DNA of 64,000 nucleotides, taken from positions 62,001 to 126,000 of the forward strand of contig JABLXX010000008.1 of assembly GCA_013177825.1 (NCBI GenBank), in the 5' to 3' direction. Positions 1 through 9,240 of the stretch are shown here, in pieces. Position 1 is the stretch's first letter, and each line of letters opens with the position of its first letter. The DNA is from Syntrophaceae bacterium. Its GTDB lineage: Bacteria > Desulfobacterota > Syntrophia > Syntrophales > PHBD01. A program made the position numbers and the translations under genes. The notes under the pieces are model-generated. The model had not been told where the DNA came from. It ran no database searches and saw only the letters and a program-made list of their open reading frames with translations.

Positions 1-2
1 AT

Positions 3-1418
3 CTGCCGGAGATCCTGGACTCCGTCTCGGACGCCGTCGTTATCGTCGACGTCGAACCTGAGCCCCACCTCGTTCTGATCAACAAGCTGGCCTGTGAAAT
101 CCTCAAAATTAAGGCGGAAGACTGGCTCGGGAAATCGCGGAGCGAGTATATCGGCGGGCTCATAGACCGGTCTCTCATCAACGACAGCCTTCGGGAAGGC
201 AAAGAGACCATGGGCCTCATCCATACAAAAGACGGCGTGGAGGTGCTGTCGAGAACCCGCCCCGTTTTCGACGCCAACGGGAAACTGAAATTTGCCATCG
301 TAACGACGATGACCCTGAAGGAGCTCTTCGGCCTCAAGTCAAAACTGGAAAAGGAGCGCTACGAAAAAGAGAAATACCGCCAGGAGGTCGAGCACCTCCG
401 CCGGTATGTTATGGCGGCGAACGATCACATTTTTCAGCGGGAGGGGACGAAAAGCCAGATCGAGTTTGTGAAAAAGGTTGCGCCCGTGGACTGCACGGTC
501 CTGATCATGGGGGAGTCCGGGGTCGGCAAGGAAGTGCTGGCCAAGACGATCCACACCAACAGTCCCCGGGCGGATATGCCTTTTGTCCCCGTCAGCATAC
601 CGGCCATTCCCGAGAATCTGCTGGAGGCGGAGCTGTTCGGATACGAGGAAGGCGCTTTTACCGGATCGAGGCGGGGGGGAAAAACGGGCCTGTTCGAGAT
701 GGCCCAGGGAGGGACACTGTTTCTGGATGAAGTGGGCGACATTCCTCCCGTTACACAGGTCAAGATTCTGCGGGCCATCGACAATGGTGAAATCATCCGG
801 GTCGGCGGGACGAAAAGCATAAAACTGGATGTGCGGATCATTTCGGCGACCAACAAGAACATGGCGGAGGAAGTGAAGGAGGGCCGGTTCCGCGGCGATC
901 TCTTTTACCGACTCAATGTCGTTCCTTTCATCATCCATCCTCTCCGCGAGCGGAGGGAAATCATCATCCCCCTGAGCGTGGAATTTCTGAAAGTGAATAA
1001 TCTGAAATACGGATTCGACAAGAAAATCACGGAAGAAGCCCTTGAGGAGCTCAGGAGGCATTCCTGGCCGGGAAACATCCGCGAACTGAAAAACGTCGTC
1101 GAGCGGCTGACCATCATGAGCGACAGTCAGGTCATCACCGATTCAAACGTCCGGGAGATTCTTTCCACCACGGAAGAAGGACAGGGTGTGCTTCTGGGCC
1201 TCAACAAGTATCCCGCTGTGCCCGAGGCATCGCCGGGCGTCGTCTCCATCATGAGCGAATACGAATCCTACGAGCAGTCCAGGATCCTCGAAGCCCTCAA
1301 GCAGGCGGGCGGCAGCAGGACCAAGGCGGCCAGGATTCTGAACATCTCTCGCACCAAGCTGTATCAGAAGCTGAAAAAAAACTCTTCCTCCATCGAGCCG
1401 GCCAAACGGACGTCCTGA
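3..1418 (+). CDS. Sigma-54-dependent transcriptional activator, 5' end outside window
   Basis: An enhancer-binding protein that would remodel sigma-54 RNA polymerase. The reading frame is open from base 3, so the start lies before the window; the internal ATG at 210 is not the start. The first ~110 visible residues look like a PAS sensor domain (ILDSVSDAVVIVDV) followed by a short coiled linker. The AAA+ domain has Walker A GESGVGKE, Walker B LFLDEVGD and the sigma-54 contact loop as GAFTGS instead of the usual GAFTGA. A Fis-type helix-turn-helix (GGSRTKAARILNISRTKLY) ends the protein. There is no receiver domain in the visible part, so it probably senses a small ligand or redox signal through PAS. 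The target genes are not evident; the next gene starts 141 bases downstream. Confidence 0.93.
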   Translation: MPEILDSVSDAVVIVDVEPEPHLVLINKLACEILKIKAEDWLGKSRSEYIGGLIDRSLINDSLREGKETMGLIHTKDGVEVLSRTRPVFDANGKLKFAIVTTMTLKELFGLKSKLEKERYEKEKYRQEVEHLRRYVMAANDHIFQREGTKSQIEFVKKVAPVDCTVLIMGESGVGKEVLAKTIHTNSPRADMPFVPVSIPAIPENLLEAELFGYEEGAFTGSRRGGKTGLFEMAQGGTLFLDEVGDIPPVTQVKILRAIDNGEIIRVGGTKSIKLDVRIISATNKNMAEEVKEGRFRGDLFYRLNVVPFIIHPLRERREIIIPLSVEFLKVNNLKYGFDKKITEEALEELRRHSWPGNIRELKNVVERLTIMSDSQVITDSNVREILSTTEEGQGVLLGLNKYPAVPEASPGVVSIMSEYESYEQSRILEALKQAGGSRTKAARILNISRTKLYQKLKKNSSSIEPAKRTS

Positions 1419-1559
1419 CCATATCCGCCGGAAGCACTGCACCGGCGCGGAGTCTCGAATGTTGTGGCCAGTAAATCGTTGACGGACAAGATGTTCTTGC
1501 CCTATGCTTCTCCGGCGATAAGGCAGCTTTTTGCCATAGCTTGCGGAAAGGAGGGTAAA

Positions 1560-2057
1560 ATGCGTCGTTATACTTTTTTGGCGATATGCCTCTTCGTTCT
1601 GGGCGTCTTCTTGATGAACGCCGCGGTGGCCGCGCAGAAGGCAATGAGCGTTCAGGTCAAGGAGAGCCAGTTGAGGGCGACACCGTCCCATCTTGGTAAA
1701 ATCGTGGCCAAGGTATCCTACGGTGACCGGGTGACGGTGATCGAGGAGCAGGGCGACTGGAAAAAAGTGTCGCTCAACAGAAAAGCGCAGGGATGGATTC
1801 ACAACTCGGCCCTGTCGACCAAGCAGATTGCCCTGAGGGCCGGCAGCAGCGGCGGCTCCTCCGTTTCCGGTGGCGAGATCGCCCTCGCCGGCAAGGGGTT
1901 CAACAAAGAAGTGGAAGCCCAGTACCGCCAGAACAACAAAAATCTCGATTACGCCTGGATCAACCGCATGGAGACCTACAGTGTATCTCCGAGGCAGATG
2001 GACGATTTTATCAAAGTCGGTCGTCTGACCCCCGACGCTGAAGGAGGCAAGCCATGA
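1560..2057 (+). CDS. Exported bacterial SH3-domain protein
   Basis: A 165-residue protein with an N-terminal signal peptide (MRRYTFLAICLFVLGVFLM, likely cleaved near AVAAQ) and one SH3b-like domain at about residues 30-80 (VKESQLRATPSHLGKIVAK, then YGDRVTVIEEQGDWKKV and GWIHNSAL). SH3b domains usually bind peptidoglycan or peptides in the periplasm. The ATG at 1560 is chosen because GGAGGG lies just upstream and the signal peptide follows directly; the frame is open further upstream to 1464. Its end overlaps the start of the M48 protease gene by four bases (ATGA), so the two are very likely co-translated and may act together at the cell wall. The C-terminal ~70 residues are not recognised. 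Confidence 0.85.
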   Translation: MRRYTFLAICLFVLGVFLMNAAVAAQKAMSVQVKESQLRATPSHLGKIVAKVSYGDRVTVIEEQGDWKKVSLNRKAQGWIHNSALSTKQIALRAGSSGGSSVSGGEIALAGKGFNKEVEAQYRQNNKNLDYAWINRMETYSVSPRQMDDFIKVGRLTPDAEGGKP

Positions 2058-2968
2058 AGAACCTCATTTGGCGGACAGCGTCGATCTCCCTGATATTCCT
2101 CTTTTTCATCGGTTGCGCGGGGATGGATGCGGTAACCGGTGTGGCCACGGACGTGGGCGTGGCAACGGGGACGATCAGCAAGCAGCAGGGGCAGTCGATC
2201 AAGAAAAGCACGAAGGCCGTGGCGAAAAGCCTGGAGGAGTTTACGCCGGAACAGGAATACTATATCGGACGGACCGTCGGTGCGGTTGTGCTCGACAAGT
2301 ACAGGCCTCTGTCGAATACAAGGGCCAACACCTATCTCAACATCCTGGGCCAGACGCTGTCGCAGTTTTCGGATACGCCGGAACTCTTCGCCGGTTACCA
2401 TTTCCTGGTGCTCGACTCCGACGATATCAATGCCTTTGCCACGCCGGGCGGACACGTTTTCATCACCCGAGGCCTGATCCGCTGCTGCAAATCGGAAGAC
2501 GCGCTGGCGGCCGTCGTGGCGCATGAGATCGGCCACATCCAGCTCCGGCACGGCATGAAGGCCATCGAAAAGGCGCGGACGACGGAAGCCCTCACCATCC
2601 TGGCGCAGGAGGGGGCGAAATCCTTCGGCTCCCGGGAAGTCGCCCAGCTGACGACCGCCTTTGGCGGCGTGATATCCGACATCACCAACACCATGATCAA
2701 CAACGGCTATTCCCGAGCCTACGAATACCAGGCCGACGCGGCGGCGGTGACCATTCTCCGGCGGGCGGGCTATAGTCCCGGCGCACTCCGGGAGATGCTG
2801 GAGGTCATGGCCAGACAGATCAAGCCCGGCGGAACCGATTTTGCCAAGACGCATCCGTCACCGGAAAATCGGATTGCCGAGTTGAAGGATGGCGGAAAGC
2901 CTTTTTCCGCGGACGAAACGCCGAACGCCCGAAAATCCAGATTTGCCAAGGCAATGAGCCGTCTGTAG
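2054..2968 (+). CDS. M48-family metalloprotease lipoprotein
   Basis: A periplasmic zinc protease of the M48 (Ste24/HtpX/LoiP/BepA-like) family, 304 residues. It begins with a lipoprotein signal (LIFLFFIGCAG, Cys about residue 21). The zinc motif HEIGH is at residues 157-161 and the third ligand is the Glu of YEYQADAAAV at about residue 224. The C-terminal KTHPSPENRIAEL is the usual end of the family domain. Homologues trim outer-membrane proteins or take part in envelope quality control. Its start overlaps the SH3 gene, and the cyclase gene follows after 10 bases, so the three look like one operon. No odd residues were seen in the catalytic site. Confidence 0.93.
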   Translation: MKNLIWRTASISLIFLFFIGCAGMDAVTGVATDVGVATGTISKQQGQSIKKSTKAVAKSLEEFTPEQEYYIGRTVGAVVLDKYRPLSNTRANTYLNILGQTLSQFSDTPELFAGYHFLVLDSDDINAFATPGGHVFITRGLIRCCKSEDALAAVVAHEIGHIQLRHGMKAIEKARTTEALTILAQEGAKSFGSREVAQLTTAFGGVISDITNTMINNGYSRAYEYQADAAAVTILRRAGYSPGALREMLEVMARQIKPGGTDFAKTHPSPENRIAELKDGGKPFSADETPNARKSRFAKAMSRL

Positions 2969-2978
2969 GATCCGGGAA

Positions 2979-5126
2979 ATGTCTTTCGGAGAATTGCTCC
3001 GGCGCAGCAAGCTTGTACAGGGAATTGCGGCGGGCGTCATCGGCGCCCTGACTGCCTTTCTCCTTTTCTTCCCGGGCTGGCTTGACCGCTGGGAGGCGAA
3101 GACGTGGGACTGGCGGGTCAACCTGCTGGCCGGCCCGTCGCCCGCCACTCCGAAGATCCGGCTGATCCTGCTCGACCAGAACAGCCTGGACTGGGCCAAG
3201 AACGAAAACGGCCTGTCCTGGCCGTGGCCGCGCGAGGTGTACGGCGCGATCGTCCAGTTCTGCCGGCGAACGGGCGTGCGTTCGCTGGCTTTCGACGTTC
3301 TCTTTACGGAACCTTCCAAATACGGCGTGGCGGACGATCAGGCCTTCGCCTCCGCAATCGGCGGCTTCAGGCACTTTGTCGGGTCCGTCTTTCTAAGCCG
3401 GACGGGGGGCAGCGAGAAAAGCTGGCCAGCCTTCGCCTCCACGCCGGGACTGAACATCCGGGGACTCGATCCATGGCTGGCTGAGACCGGACACGCCGCC
3501 TTTCCCCGGGCGACCTTTCCCGTACCGGAGATATCGTCCGCTTCCGGCATCCTGGCCAATGTACAGCACGATCCGGATTTCGACGCCGTCTATCGCCGGG
3601 CGGCGCTGTTCGAGGTTTTTGACGGCAAGGCCCTGCCTTCGCTTGCCCTGGCGAGTTACCTGATATCCCACCCGGGAACCCCTATGGCCATTTCTCCGGG
3701 ACGCCTCCGGGTCGGGGACCGTGAAATCCCCATCGACGCCAGGGGAAAAGCGATCCTCAATTTCCGCGGTCCCTCGGGAACCCACAAGGCCTACAACGCC
3801 GCAGCGGTCATCCAGAGCGAACTGAGGCTTCAGAACGGGGAAAAACCCGTCATCGAAAACCTGGAAGAATTCAAGGACGCCTACGTCCTGTTCGGCTTTT
3901 CAGCCCCCGGCCTTTTCGATCTTCGCCCTACTCCCGTCTCCGGCGTCTATCCCGGCGTTGAGATCTCCGCCACGATGCTCGACAACCTGCTGGCCGGCGA
4001 TTTCATGCGGCCTGTCTCCACGGTCACGGTGGTCGTCCTGACCTTGCTCGTCGCCCTTCTGGCGGGCATGGCGACCTCTTCGGCGTCCGGCATCGCGAGA
4101 AGCATCCTGGTCTATGCCCTCTTCATCTGCGCCCCCGTGATCCTTTGTGTCGTTGCCTACCGGATGGGACTCTGGCTGCCGCTGATGGTTCAGATGGCTG
4201 CCGTCGTCGTCACGCTTTTCAGCGCGGGCCTGATTTATTACACCACCGAAGGACGCCAGAAGGTTTTCATCAAAAACGCCTTCAAGCAGTACCTGAGCCC
4301 GGAGGTGATCGAGCAGATCATCGCGCACCCCGACCGCCTGAAGCTGGGCGGCGAGCGGCGCATGCTCTCCATCTTCTTCTCGGACCTGGAAGGGTTCACC
4401 ACCATCTCGGAAGGCCTGGATCCGGAGGCGCTCACGAATCTGCTCAACGTGTACCTGTCGGCCATGACCGACATTATCCACGAGGAAGGCGGCACCGTGG
4501 ATAAATACGAGGGCGACGCGATCATCGCCTTCTGGAACGCGCCGCTCGAACAGCCGGATCACGCCGTCCGCTGTGTCCGGGCCGCGCTCCGCTGCCAGGC
4601 CAAACTGGCGGAAATGCGGCCGGGCTTCAAGAAAAGCATGGGCAAGGACCTGAGAATGCGCATCGGCATCAACAGCGGATTTGCCGTCGTGGGCAACATG
4701 GGCTCCAGCACCCGCTTCGACTACACGATGATCGGGGACGCCGTGAACCTGGCGGCCCGCCTGGAAGGAATCAACAAGCAGTTCGGAACCTACACGATGA
4801 TCTCGCAGACCACGAACGAGGAGATGGCCGGCGCCTTCCCGGTGCGGGAAATTTCCCGGGTCGCCGTGGTCGGCCGCCGCGAGCCCGTAGTGGTTTATGA
4901 ACCGTACCTGCCGGGGGCCCCCGATGAACGGAAGCAATCGCTTCCGGCCCGCTTCTCGGAAGCACTTGCCCTCTTCTACAAAGGTGAGTTTGAGAGTGCC
5001 AAGGCAGGGTTTTCCAGCCTCGAACAGGATGACGCCGTATCGCGCGCCTATGTCCGGAAATGCGGCGAACTTATGGAAAAACCGCCGGAAGACTGGAACG
5101 GTGTCTGGGTGATCACGTCGAAATGA
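2979..5126 (+). CDS. CHASE2-domain class III adenylate cyclase
   Basis: A 715-residue membrane nucleotide cyclase. A transmembrane helix near residues 15-33 is followed by a CHASE2 extracellular sensor (~35-340; IRLILLDQNSLDW, LAFDVLFTEPS), three closely spaced membrane helices (~345-430) and a cytoplasmic class III cyclase domain. The metal-binding aspartates are D469 in FFSDLEGFT and D513 in YEGDAI; Lys in VDKYEGDAI and Asp in YTMIGDAVNLAARLEG fit ATP as substrate. The domain order matches bacterial CHASE2 adenylate cyclases. It is third in a probable operon with the SH3 and M48 genes, so extracytoplasmic stress sensing is plausible but inferred. The C-terminal ~80 residues look like a short helical repeat region. 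Confidence 0.93.
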   Translation: MSFGELLRRSKLVQGIAAGVIGALTAFLLFFPGWLDRWEAKTWDWRVNLLAGPSPATPKIRLILLDQNSLDWAKNENGLSWPWPREVYGAIVQFCRRTGVRSLAFDVLFTEPSKYGVADDQAFASAIGGFRHFVGSVFLSRTGGSEKSWPAFASTPGLNIRGLDPWLAETGHAAFPRATFPVPEISSASGILANVQHDPDFDAVYRRAALFEVFDGKALPSLALASYLISHPGTPMAISPGRLRVGDREIPIDARGKAILNFRGPSGTHKAYNAAAVIQSELRLQNGEKPVIENLEEFKDAYVLFGFSAPGLFDLRPTPVSGVYPGVEISATMLDNLLAGDFMRPVSTVTVVVLTLLVALLAGMATSSASGIARSILVYALFICAPVILCVVAYRMGLWLPLMVQMAAVVVTLFSAGLIYYTTEGRQKVFIKNAFKQYLSPEVIEQIIAHPDRLKLGGERRMLSIFFSDLEGFTTISEGLDPEALTNLLNVYLSAMTDIIHEEGGTVDKYEGDAIIAFWNAPLEQPDHAVRCVRAALRCQAKLAEMRPGFKKSMGKDLRMRIGINSGFAVVGNMGSSTRFDYTMIGDAVNLAARLEGINKQFGTYTMISQTTNEEMAGAFPVREISRVAVVGRREPVVVYEPYLPGAPDERKQSLPARFSEALALFYKGEFESAKAGFSSLEQDDAVSRAYVRKCGELMEKPPEDWNGVWVITSK

Positions 5127-5198
5127 CAGCCCTGCCCCGGCTATCTTCCACGCCCGCCGGATGGAACCGTCCCGAACGATGCCTGTGCCGGATTGAGA

Positions 5199-5230
5199 GA
5201 AACCCCGCCTCCCTCGGGAAGCGGGGTTTC
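5199..5230. terminator. Hairpin between convergent genes
   Basis: A perfect 10-bp inverted repeat, GAAACCCCGC / GCGGGGTTTC, with a 12-nt loop lies between the cyclase gene (+) and the rhodanese gene (-). It can serve both strands. The poly-T tract after it is weak, so it may be only partly effective. The same GAAACCCC-type stem recurs at 22839 and 47186. Confidence 0.6.
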
Positions 5231-5364
5231 CATGCGTTCGCCCTCCGGCCGCGGCGGAGCCGATTTCCGTAAAGCACAGCCCCTGCCTGAACGCCCGCCT
5301 GTATTGCCGGTTACATCAACTTCTTCGGTCCATGATCCCGTCGTTCTTCAACCCGGCTCCATCA

Positions 5365-6288
5365 TCAGGGCTCAACCTTTGCGTTCGGGTCTTTAGACCA
5401 CTCCTGCATGGAGCCGTCGTAGTTCCGGGCATTCCTGTATCCGAGCACTTCATGCAGAATGAACCACCAGGCGCTGGCCACCCGTCCCGTGTCGCAGTAT
5501 ACGATGATCTCACGGGAGAGATCGCTTCCGACCACGCCGGACGCCATATTTTTCAGCTGCGGCGTGTCTTTGAACGTATAGCAGCATGTTTCAAGATGTT
5601 CGCCCGGCGGATACTTGTCGAAGACCTGTGCGGTCGGGAGATTGACCGCTCCCGCGATTCTTCCTGCCTTCGGGACGAAGGGAAGCTTGTTCTTGCCATT
5701 GAAGAAGTCCGGCTCCCGTACATCCACAATCAGGGCCTTGCCCATCCGGCTCGCCACGTAATCTTTTGTAGCCAAGAGGTTTTTGTTGAATTTTCCCTTG
5801 TAAGGCTTTGCCTTGGGTCTAACAAAATCCGCCGACAGGGGCCGTTTTTCCCGGATGCTCCACTTGGTGTACCCTCCGTTCAGGACACCAACGGTCTCGA
5901 CCCCGGCATACTTGAGGGTCCAGGCAACCCGGGCTGTGTTGACCCGGTCAGGACCCGATTCCGTTATGCCGGCGACGACAACCACCGAATCGGGGCTGAT
6001 GCCCGCGGAACTCAACGCATCGACGAGTTCGTCATCCGGGGGGATCTGGTTGTCGAGGTCGCCCCTTTTCGTCGCCCACATCCCGTAGAACGCGCTGATT
6101 GCACCTGGAATGTGGCCCGACCGATAGTCTTCAACCTTGCGTATATCGAGGATGATCAAATTCGGATTTCCGAGATTCTGCTGGAGCCAGTCGGTCGACA
6201 CCATCGGGGAAAACGCCTGGGCAAACGCCGCCAGGGGCAGCAAGAGGAAGACGATTACGACAACGGGCACAAATGCGCGCTTTTTCAT
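5365..6288 (-). CDS. Exported tandem-rhodanese sulfurtransferase
   Basis: A thiosulfate/mercaptopyruvate sulfurtransferase-like protein, about 307 residues. A signal peptide (MKKRAFVPVVVIVFLLLPL) precedes two rhodanese domains. The first (~25-150) lacks a catalytic Cys, as is usual for the structural half. The second (~165-300) has the loop CDTGRVAS, with Cys as the sulfur carrier. AAGGAGG precedes a doubled ATG (6291, 6288); 6288 has the better spacing. Export suggests periplasmic sulfur transfer or cyanide/thiosulfate metabolism. It is transcribed alone, convergent with the cyclase gene. The active-site loop starts CD rather than CR, so substrate preference cannot be read from it. Confidence 0.92.
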   Translation of the reverse strand: MKKRAFVPVVVIVFLLLPLAAFAQAFSPMVSTDWLQQNLGNPNLIILDIRKVEDYRSGHIPGAISAFYGMWATKRGDLDNQIPPDDELVDALSSAGISPDSVVVVAGITESGPDRVNTARVAWTLKYAGVETVGVLNGGYTKWSIREKRPLSADFVRPKAKPYKGKFNKNLLATKDYVASRMGKALIVDVREPDFFNGKNKLPFVPKAGRIAGAVNLPTAQVFDKYPPGEHLETCCYTFKDTPQLKNMASGVVGSDLSREIIVYCDTGRVASAWWFILHEVLGYRNARNYDGSMQEWSKDPNAKVEP

Positions 6289-6503
6289 CATGGCCTCCTT
6301 CCTGTTTGAGGGGATTGTGTCCGGACAGGGATTTACGATCAACTCGAAAACCGTTTTTTACCCGTTAATCTTTTGTTTCCAATTCTTTACTTTTGCCGCT
6401 GCAGTTCTCAGCGATGCGTGTCGCCCCGTCTCTTCCCCGACGACAAAAGCGTCTGCCGGGTTTTGACAACGTGTGTATACTTCTCTGCGTATCACGCGTC
6501 CTT

Positions 6504-6899
6504 TCAGGGGGTCACCTCAATGGTGCATCCGCCGCCGTCGATCCATTCCCGGGCGGTTTTGTAAGACTTCCCTGCCCTCGCCCTGTAACAGGCGTTGCTG
6601 CACATGTCGGCCACCTGCGTCACGGTCTTTTCGACCAGCGCGTCCGGCGCGTCGCCCGGCTTCTGCTGCCGGAGAGCCCCTTTTGTCTCCGGAGAAGTCA
6701 GGACCTTTGCGATTTCCGTGCAGGTCTTCATCGTCGCCGCCGCGGTCGCCTGACATTGAGCGATGATTTCAAAGACCGCCTGGCAGGCTTGCGTTCTCAG
6801 GTCCTGTGGGCTGTTCTCCGCACGGACAGGCGTGGGGCACAACAGAATCAGAAGGACGAAAAGCTTCACGGCATAGGCATTTTGCAATCGCTTCTTCAT
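6504..6899 (-). CDS. Small exported cysteine-containing protein, unknown function
   Basis: A 131-residue protein that I do not recognise. GAGGAGG sits at good distance from the ATG at 6899, and an N-terminal signal peptide (LFVLLILLCPTPVRAENS) supports export. The mature part contains at least six cysteines in a mostly helical sequence (CQATAAATMKTCTEIAKVL; VADMCSNACYRARAG; GGGCTIEVTP), which suggests disulfides in the periplasm. It stands alone between the rhodanese and EcsC-like genes on the same strand. The ribosome site, signal sequence and cysteine spacing make it a real gene; the function is open. Confidence 0.7.
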   Translation of the reverse strand: MKKRLQNAYAVKLFVLLILLCPTPVRAENSPQDLRTQACQAVFEIIAQCQATAAATMKTCTEIAKVLTSPETKGALRQQKPGDAPDALVEKTVTQVADMCSNACYRARAGKSYKTAREWIDGGGCTIEVTP

Positions 6900-7059
6900 C
6901 GATTCTCCTCCTCTGAAAGTCCGATTTTCCTCAGAGTATCAACGCCAAGGCATTGTTTCGACGCAGATCACGGGGTCCCGGTGGAAAAGATTTCCATGTC
7001 CGCGATTCCTTTTCCGCTTTCAGGTCATAGACAGAAAGAGGGCAGATTTGTAATCCGGC

Positions 7060-7854
7060 TTATGGTTTCGATCCGCGTTGATTCATCTTTTCATAGCTTA
7101 TCTCAACACGGTCCGTCCCGTATTTTCTCTCCAGGCTCCGGATGATGAAATGGCCCCTGGCCACGTTCTGAAAGTGGTCGATGAAAATCGTGTTGATCAG
7201 GGCGCCCCCGGCTGCGCCGATGATCGGCACGGCGGAGGCGGCGACCTTCTGCGATACCGTAACTCCAAACCTGGAGGTAAGGGTGGCGATCAGCCGGATC
7301 AGCGCCGGCGCCCCTTCTTCGGCAATCCCCTTCTCGACGATATACTTTGCCGCTTCCGACACCTGCTTCGCCAGAAGCGTCTTCACGGCATAGTATCCGC
7401 TTTCCGTTGAGTCGTCTTTCCCGGCCCCCCCCCCCAGTGCAAAGACCTCCAGGCAGGCCAGCCTTGTCTCCACAAGCCGGACGTCCTCGCCTTCGCTCTG
7501 TGCAATGTCGGCAATGGAGCGAAACATGATGACGGTCGTGGCGGGCAGCTCGATCGCCAGGGCGGGAAGCCCGAAGGCGCCTCCGATCCCTCCGGAAGCG
7601 ACCGCGAGAATTTTGTGGAGCGTGTCTCTGGATGCCTTCCTCCCGCCGCGGTCGATGGTTTTGACCGCAACGTCGAGGGCGTGGCTTAACGATTTTCGGG
7701 TGATTGCCTGAATGGCGCCCATCCATTTCGGAGGCAGATGGTCGAATGCTTTCTCGAAGGGCATCCCGATGACATTGGTCAGCCTGGCGGCGAGACCGGG
7801 ATTTTCGAGAAGGTCTATTGCGTATCTCAGGCGGCGACTATCTTCCGGCGTCAT
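7060..7854 (-). CDS. EcsC-family protein
   Basis: A 264-residue member of the EcsC family (named after a Bacillus protein encoded beside an ABC transporter; biochemical role unknown). Family features are the central stretch GGIGGAFGLPALAIELPATT and the C-terminal glycine-rich membrane-like segment (AASAVPIIGAAGGALINTIF). GGAAGG lies five bases before the ATG at 7854; the GTG two codons earlier is less likely. The coding strand carries an uninterrupted run of eleven G (7425-7435) encoding a Gly-rich turn, a spot where slippage could switch the gene off. The stop is 200 bases from the small exported protein gene. Confidence 0.82.
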   Translation of the reverse strand: MTPEDSRRLRYAIDLLENPGLAARLTNVIGMPFEKAFDHLPPKWMGAIQAITRKSLSHALDVAVKTIDRGGRKASRDTLHKILAVASGGIGGAFGLPALAIELPATTVIMFRSIADIAQSEGEDVRLVETRLACLEVFALGGGAGKDDSTESGYYAVKTLLAKQVSEAAKYIVEKGIAEEGAPALIRLIATLTSRFGVTVSQKVAASAVPIIGAAGGALINTIFIDHFQNVARGHFIIRSLERKYGTDRVEISYEKMNQRGSKP

Positions 7855-7899
7855 GATCACCTTCCTTCCACCCGAAGATAAACCAGATTCAGCCGGAAG

Positions 7900-8973
7900 T
7901 CATCCCTCCAGTCGCACACTGCCGAGAAACACGATAAATTTCTGGAGCAGATCCCTGTCGAAGCATCGCCTCATTCCCAGATCGCGATCATCCTGCTCCT
8001 GCTCGTCCTTCCTTCCCTCCTCCTCCTCCGGCGCTCCTATCATGATCCTCACCGCCTTCATGGGCGGCGTGGGATCCTTGTAAGGCCTGCGCGACGTCAT
8101 GGCGTCGAACACGTCGACAATCCTGAGCACACGGGCCAGGGTGTTTATGTTCGTCCCCTCCAGGCTCATGGGATACCCGCCGCCCTGGAAATCCTCATGG
8201 TGATGCAGCACTGCCTTTTTGACGAACATGGGGACGTCCGTATCGATCAGCATGGCCAGGCCGTTGAGGGGATGGCGTTTCATGATTTCCCACTCCACCT
8301 CGTCGAGGGGACCGTTTTTTGAAAGTATTTCGTGAGAGACAAAGGCTTTTCCGATATCGTGCATCAGGGCGCCGACGCCACACTGACGCAGTATTTCCAT
8401 TTTTTGGGTCTCATCGAATGCCTGATACCCCGGAACGACCTGCTCCAGAATACCCTGGTTATGCTGCAGGAACGCCACGGTAAACCAGAAGACCTTGGTG
8501 GCGTGTTCATATGTCTGGTAGTCATGCCCGATCATTTTCGCCAAAGCGTTGATGGATCTTGCTTCCCTGATGAATTTCAGGGAGTTTTCAATCAAATGCT
8601 TCGTCCGCAGGAGATCGGAGTCACCCATTGTACCCAACCCGTAGGACGTTTCAAAGGCGCCCTTGACGACATTGGTGGAAACCCGGGTGAATATCTCCGC
8701 CTTCTGTTCATCCGGCGTCGATTGATTCTCAAGAATATTACCCAGATTGGTTTCAAGATACTGTTCGTATTTGAAATGTTCATCGAGGTTGACAAACACC
8801 TCTTTGGTCTCGTTCTCGGAAAGCCGGTCAAGCTGTTCCGAGCTGACGTTGTTGCCTTTCAGCGCCCAGAGGACATATTTCCCCTGCGCCGTGAGGACGT
8901 AAATGCTGAAATCCGGCAACGTTCCGGGGATGATCGCACCCGGAGGGATGGCCATGTACCTGCCTTTGTTCAT
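7900..8973 (-). CDS. HD-GYP domain protein (putative c-di-GMP phosphodiesterase)
   Basis: A 357-residue protein with an N-terminal ~100-residue region resembling the DUF3391-type domain found before HD-GYP domains, then an HD-GYP domain (~135-320). Key motifs are MHDIGK (HD pair), HHEDFQGGGYP (GYP signature with an extra G) and the DVFDAMTSRRPYK motif typical of the family. Such enzymes open cyclic di-GMP. The C-terminus is short and very acidic (EEEEGRKDEQEQDD). Two starts are possible, 8973 and 8955 (MAIPPG, better Shine-Dalgarno AAGGCAGG). It lies 39 bases upstream of the EcsC-like gene on the same strand, so the two may be co-transcribed. Confidence 0.9.
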   Translation of the reverse strand: MNKGRYMAIPPGAIIPGTLPDFSIYVLTAQGKYVLWALKGNNVSSEQLDRLSENETKEVFVNLDEHFKYEQYLETNLGNILENQSTPDEQKAEIFTRVSTNVVKGAFETSYGLGTMGDSDLLRTKHLIENSLKFIREARSINALAKMIGHDYQTYEHATKVFWFTVAFLQHNQGILEQVVPGYQAFDETQKMEILRQCGVGALMHDIGKAFVSHEILSKNGPLDEVEWEIMKRHPLNGLAMLIDTDVPMFVKKAVLHHHEDFQGGGYPMSLEGTNINTLARVLRIVDVFDAMTSRRPYKDPTPPMKAVRIMIGAPEEEEGRKDEQEQDDRDLGMRRCFDRDLLQKFIVFLGSVRLEG

Positions 8974-9240
8974 GGGACACGCTCTTCTCTCTTTGCCCTT
9001 TTCACATAAATGAAGGAAATTCGAAAGGTTGAATTATCCTGATTGATCCACGCTCATCTGCGCCAAGCATCGTACGTGAACCGATTCAATCTTATATTCG
9101 GCATTTTTCACGAATATCTGTAACAGACCTCATGGGAACAGAACAAGAGACTCGTGAGGAATAGGTCTATAAACTCAATGCGATGAAGAAGATAAGAGCA
9201 TCCTGGCTTTCTCTGCTCTTCCTTGAAGAGCGGAGGACGA

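Noticed and set aside
3900-4937. Long open frame antisense to the cyclase gene
   Set aside because: GC-rich shadow of a real gene; translation is His/Arg/Asp-rich without a domain.
5199-5230. A third copy of the RNA family at 5199 or 22839
   Set aside because: Only the terminator-type stem is shared; the promoter and the ACAGGAG/ACCG core are missing.
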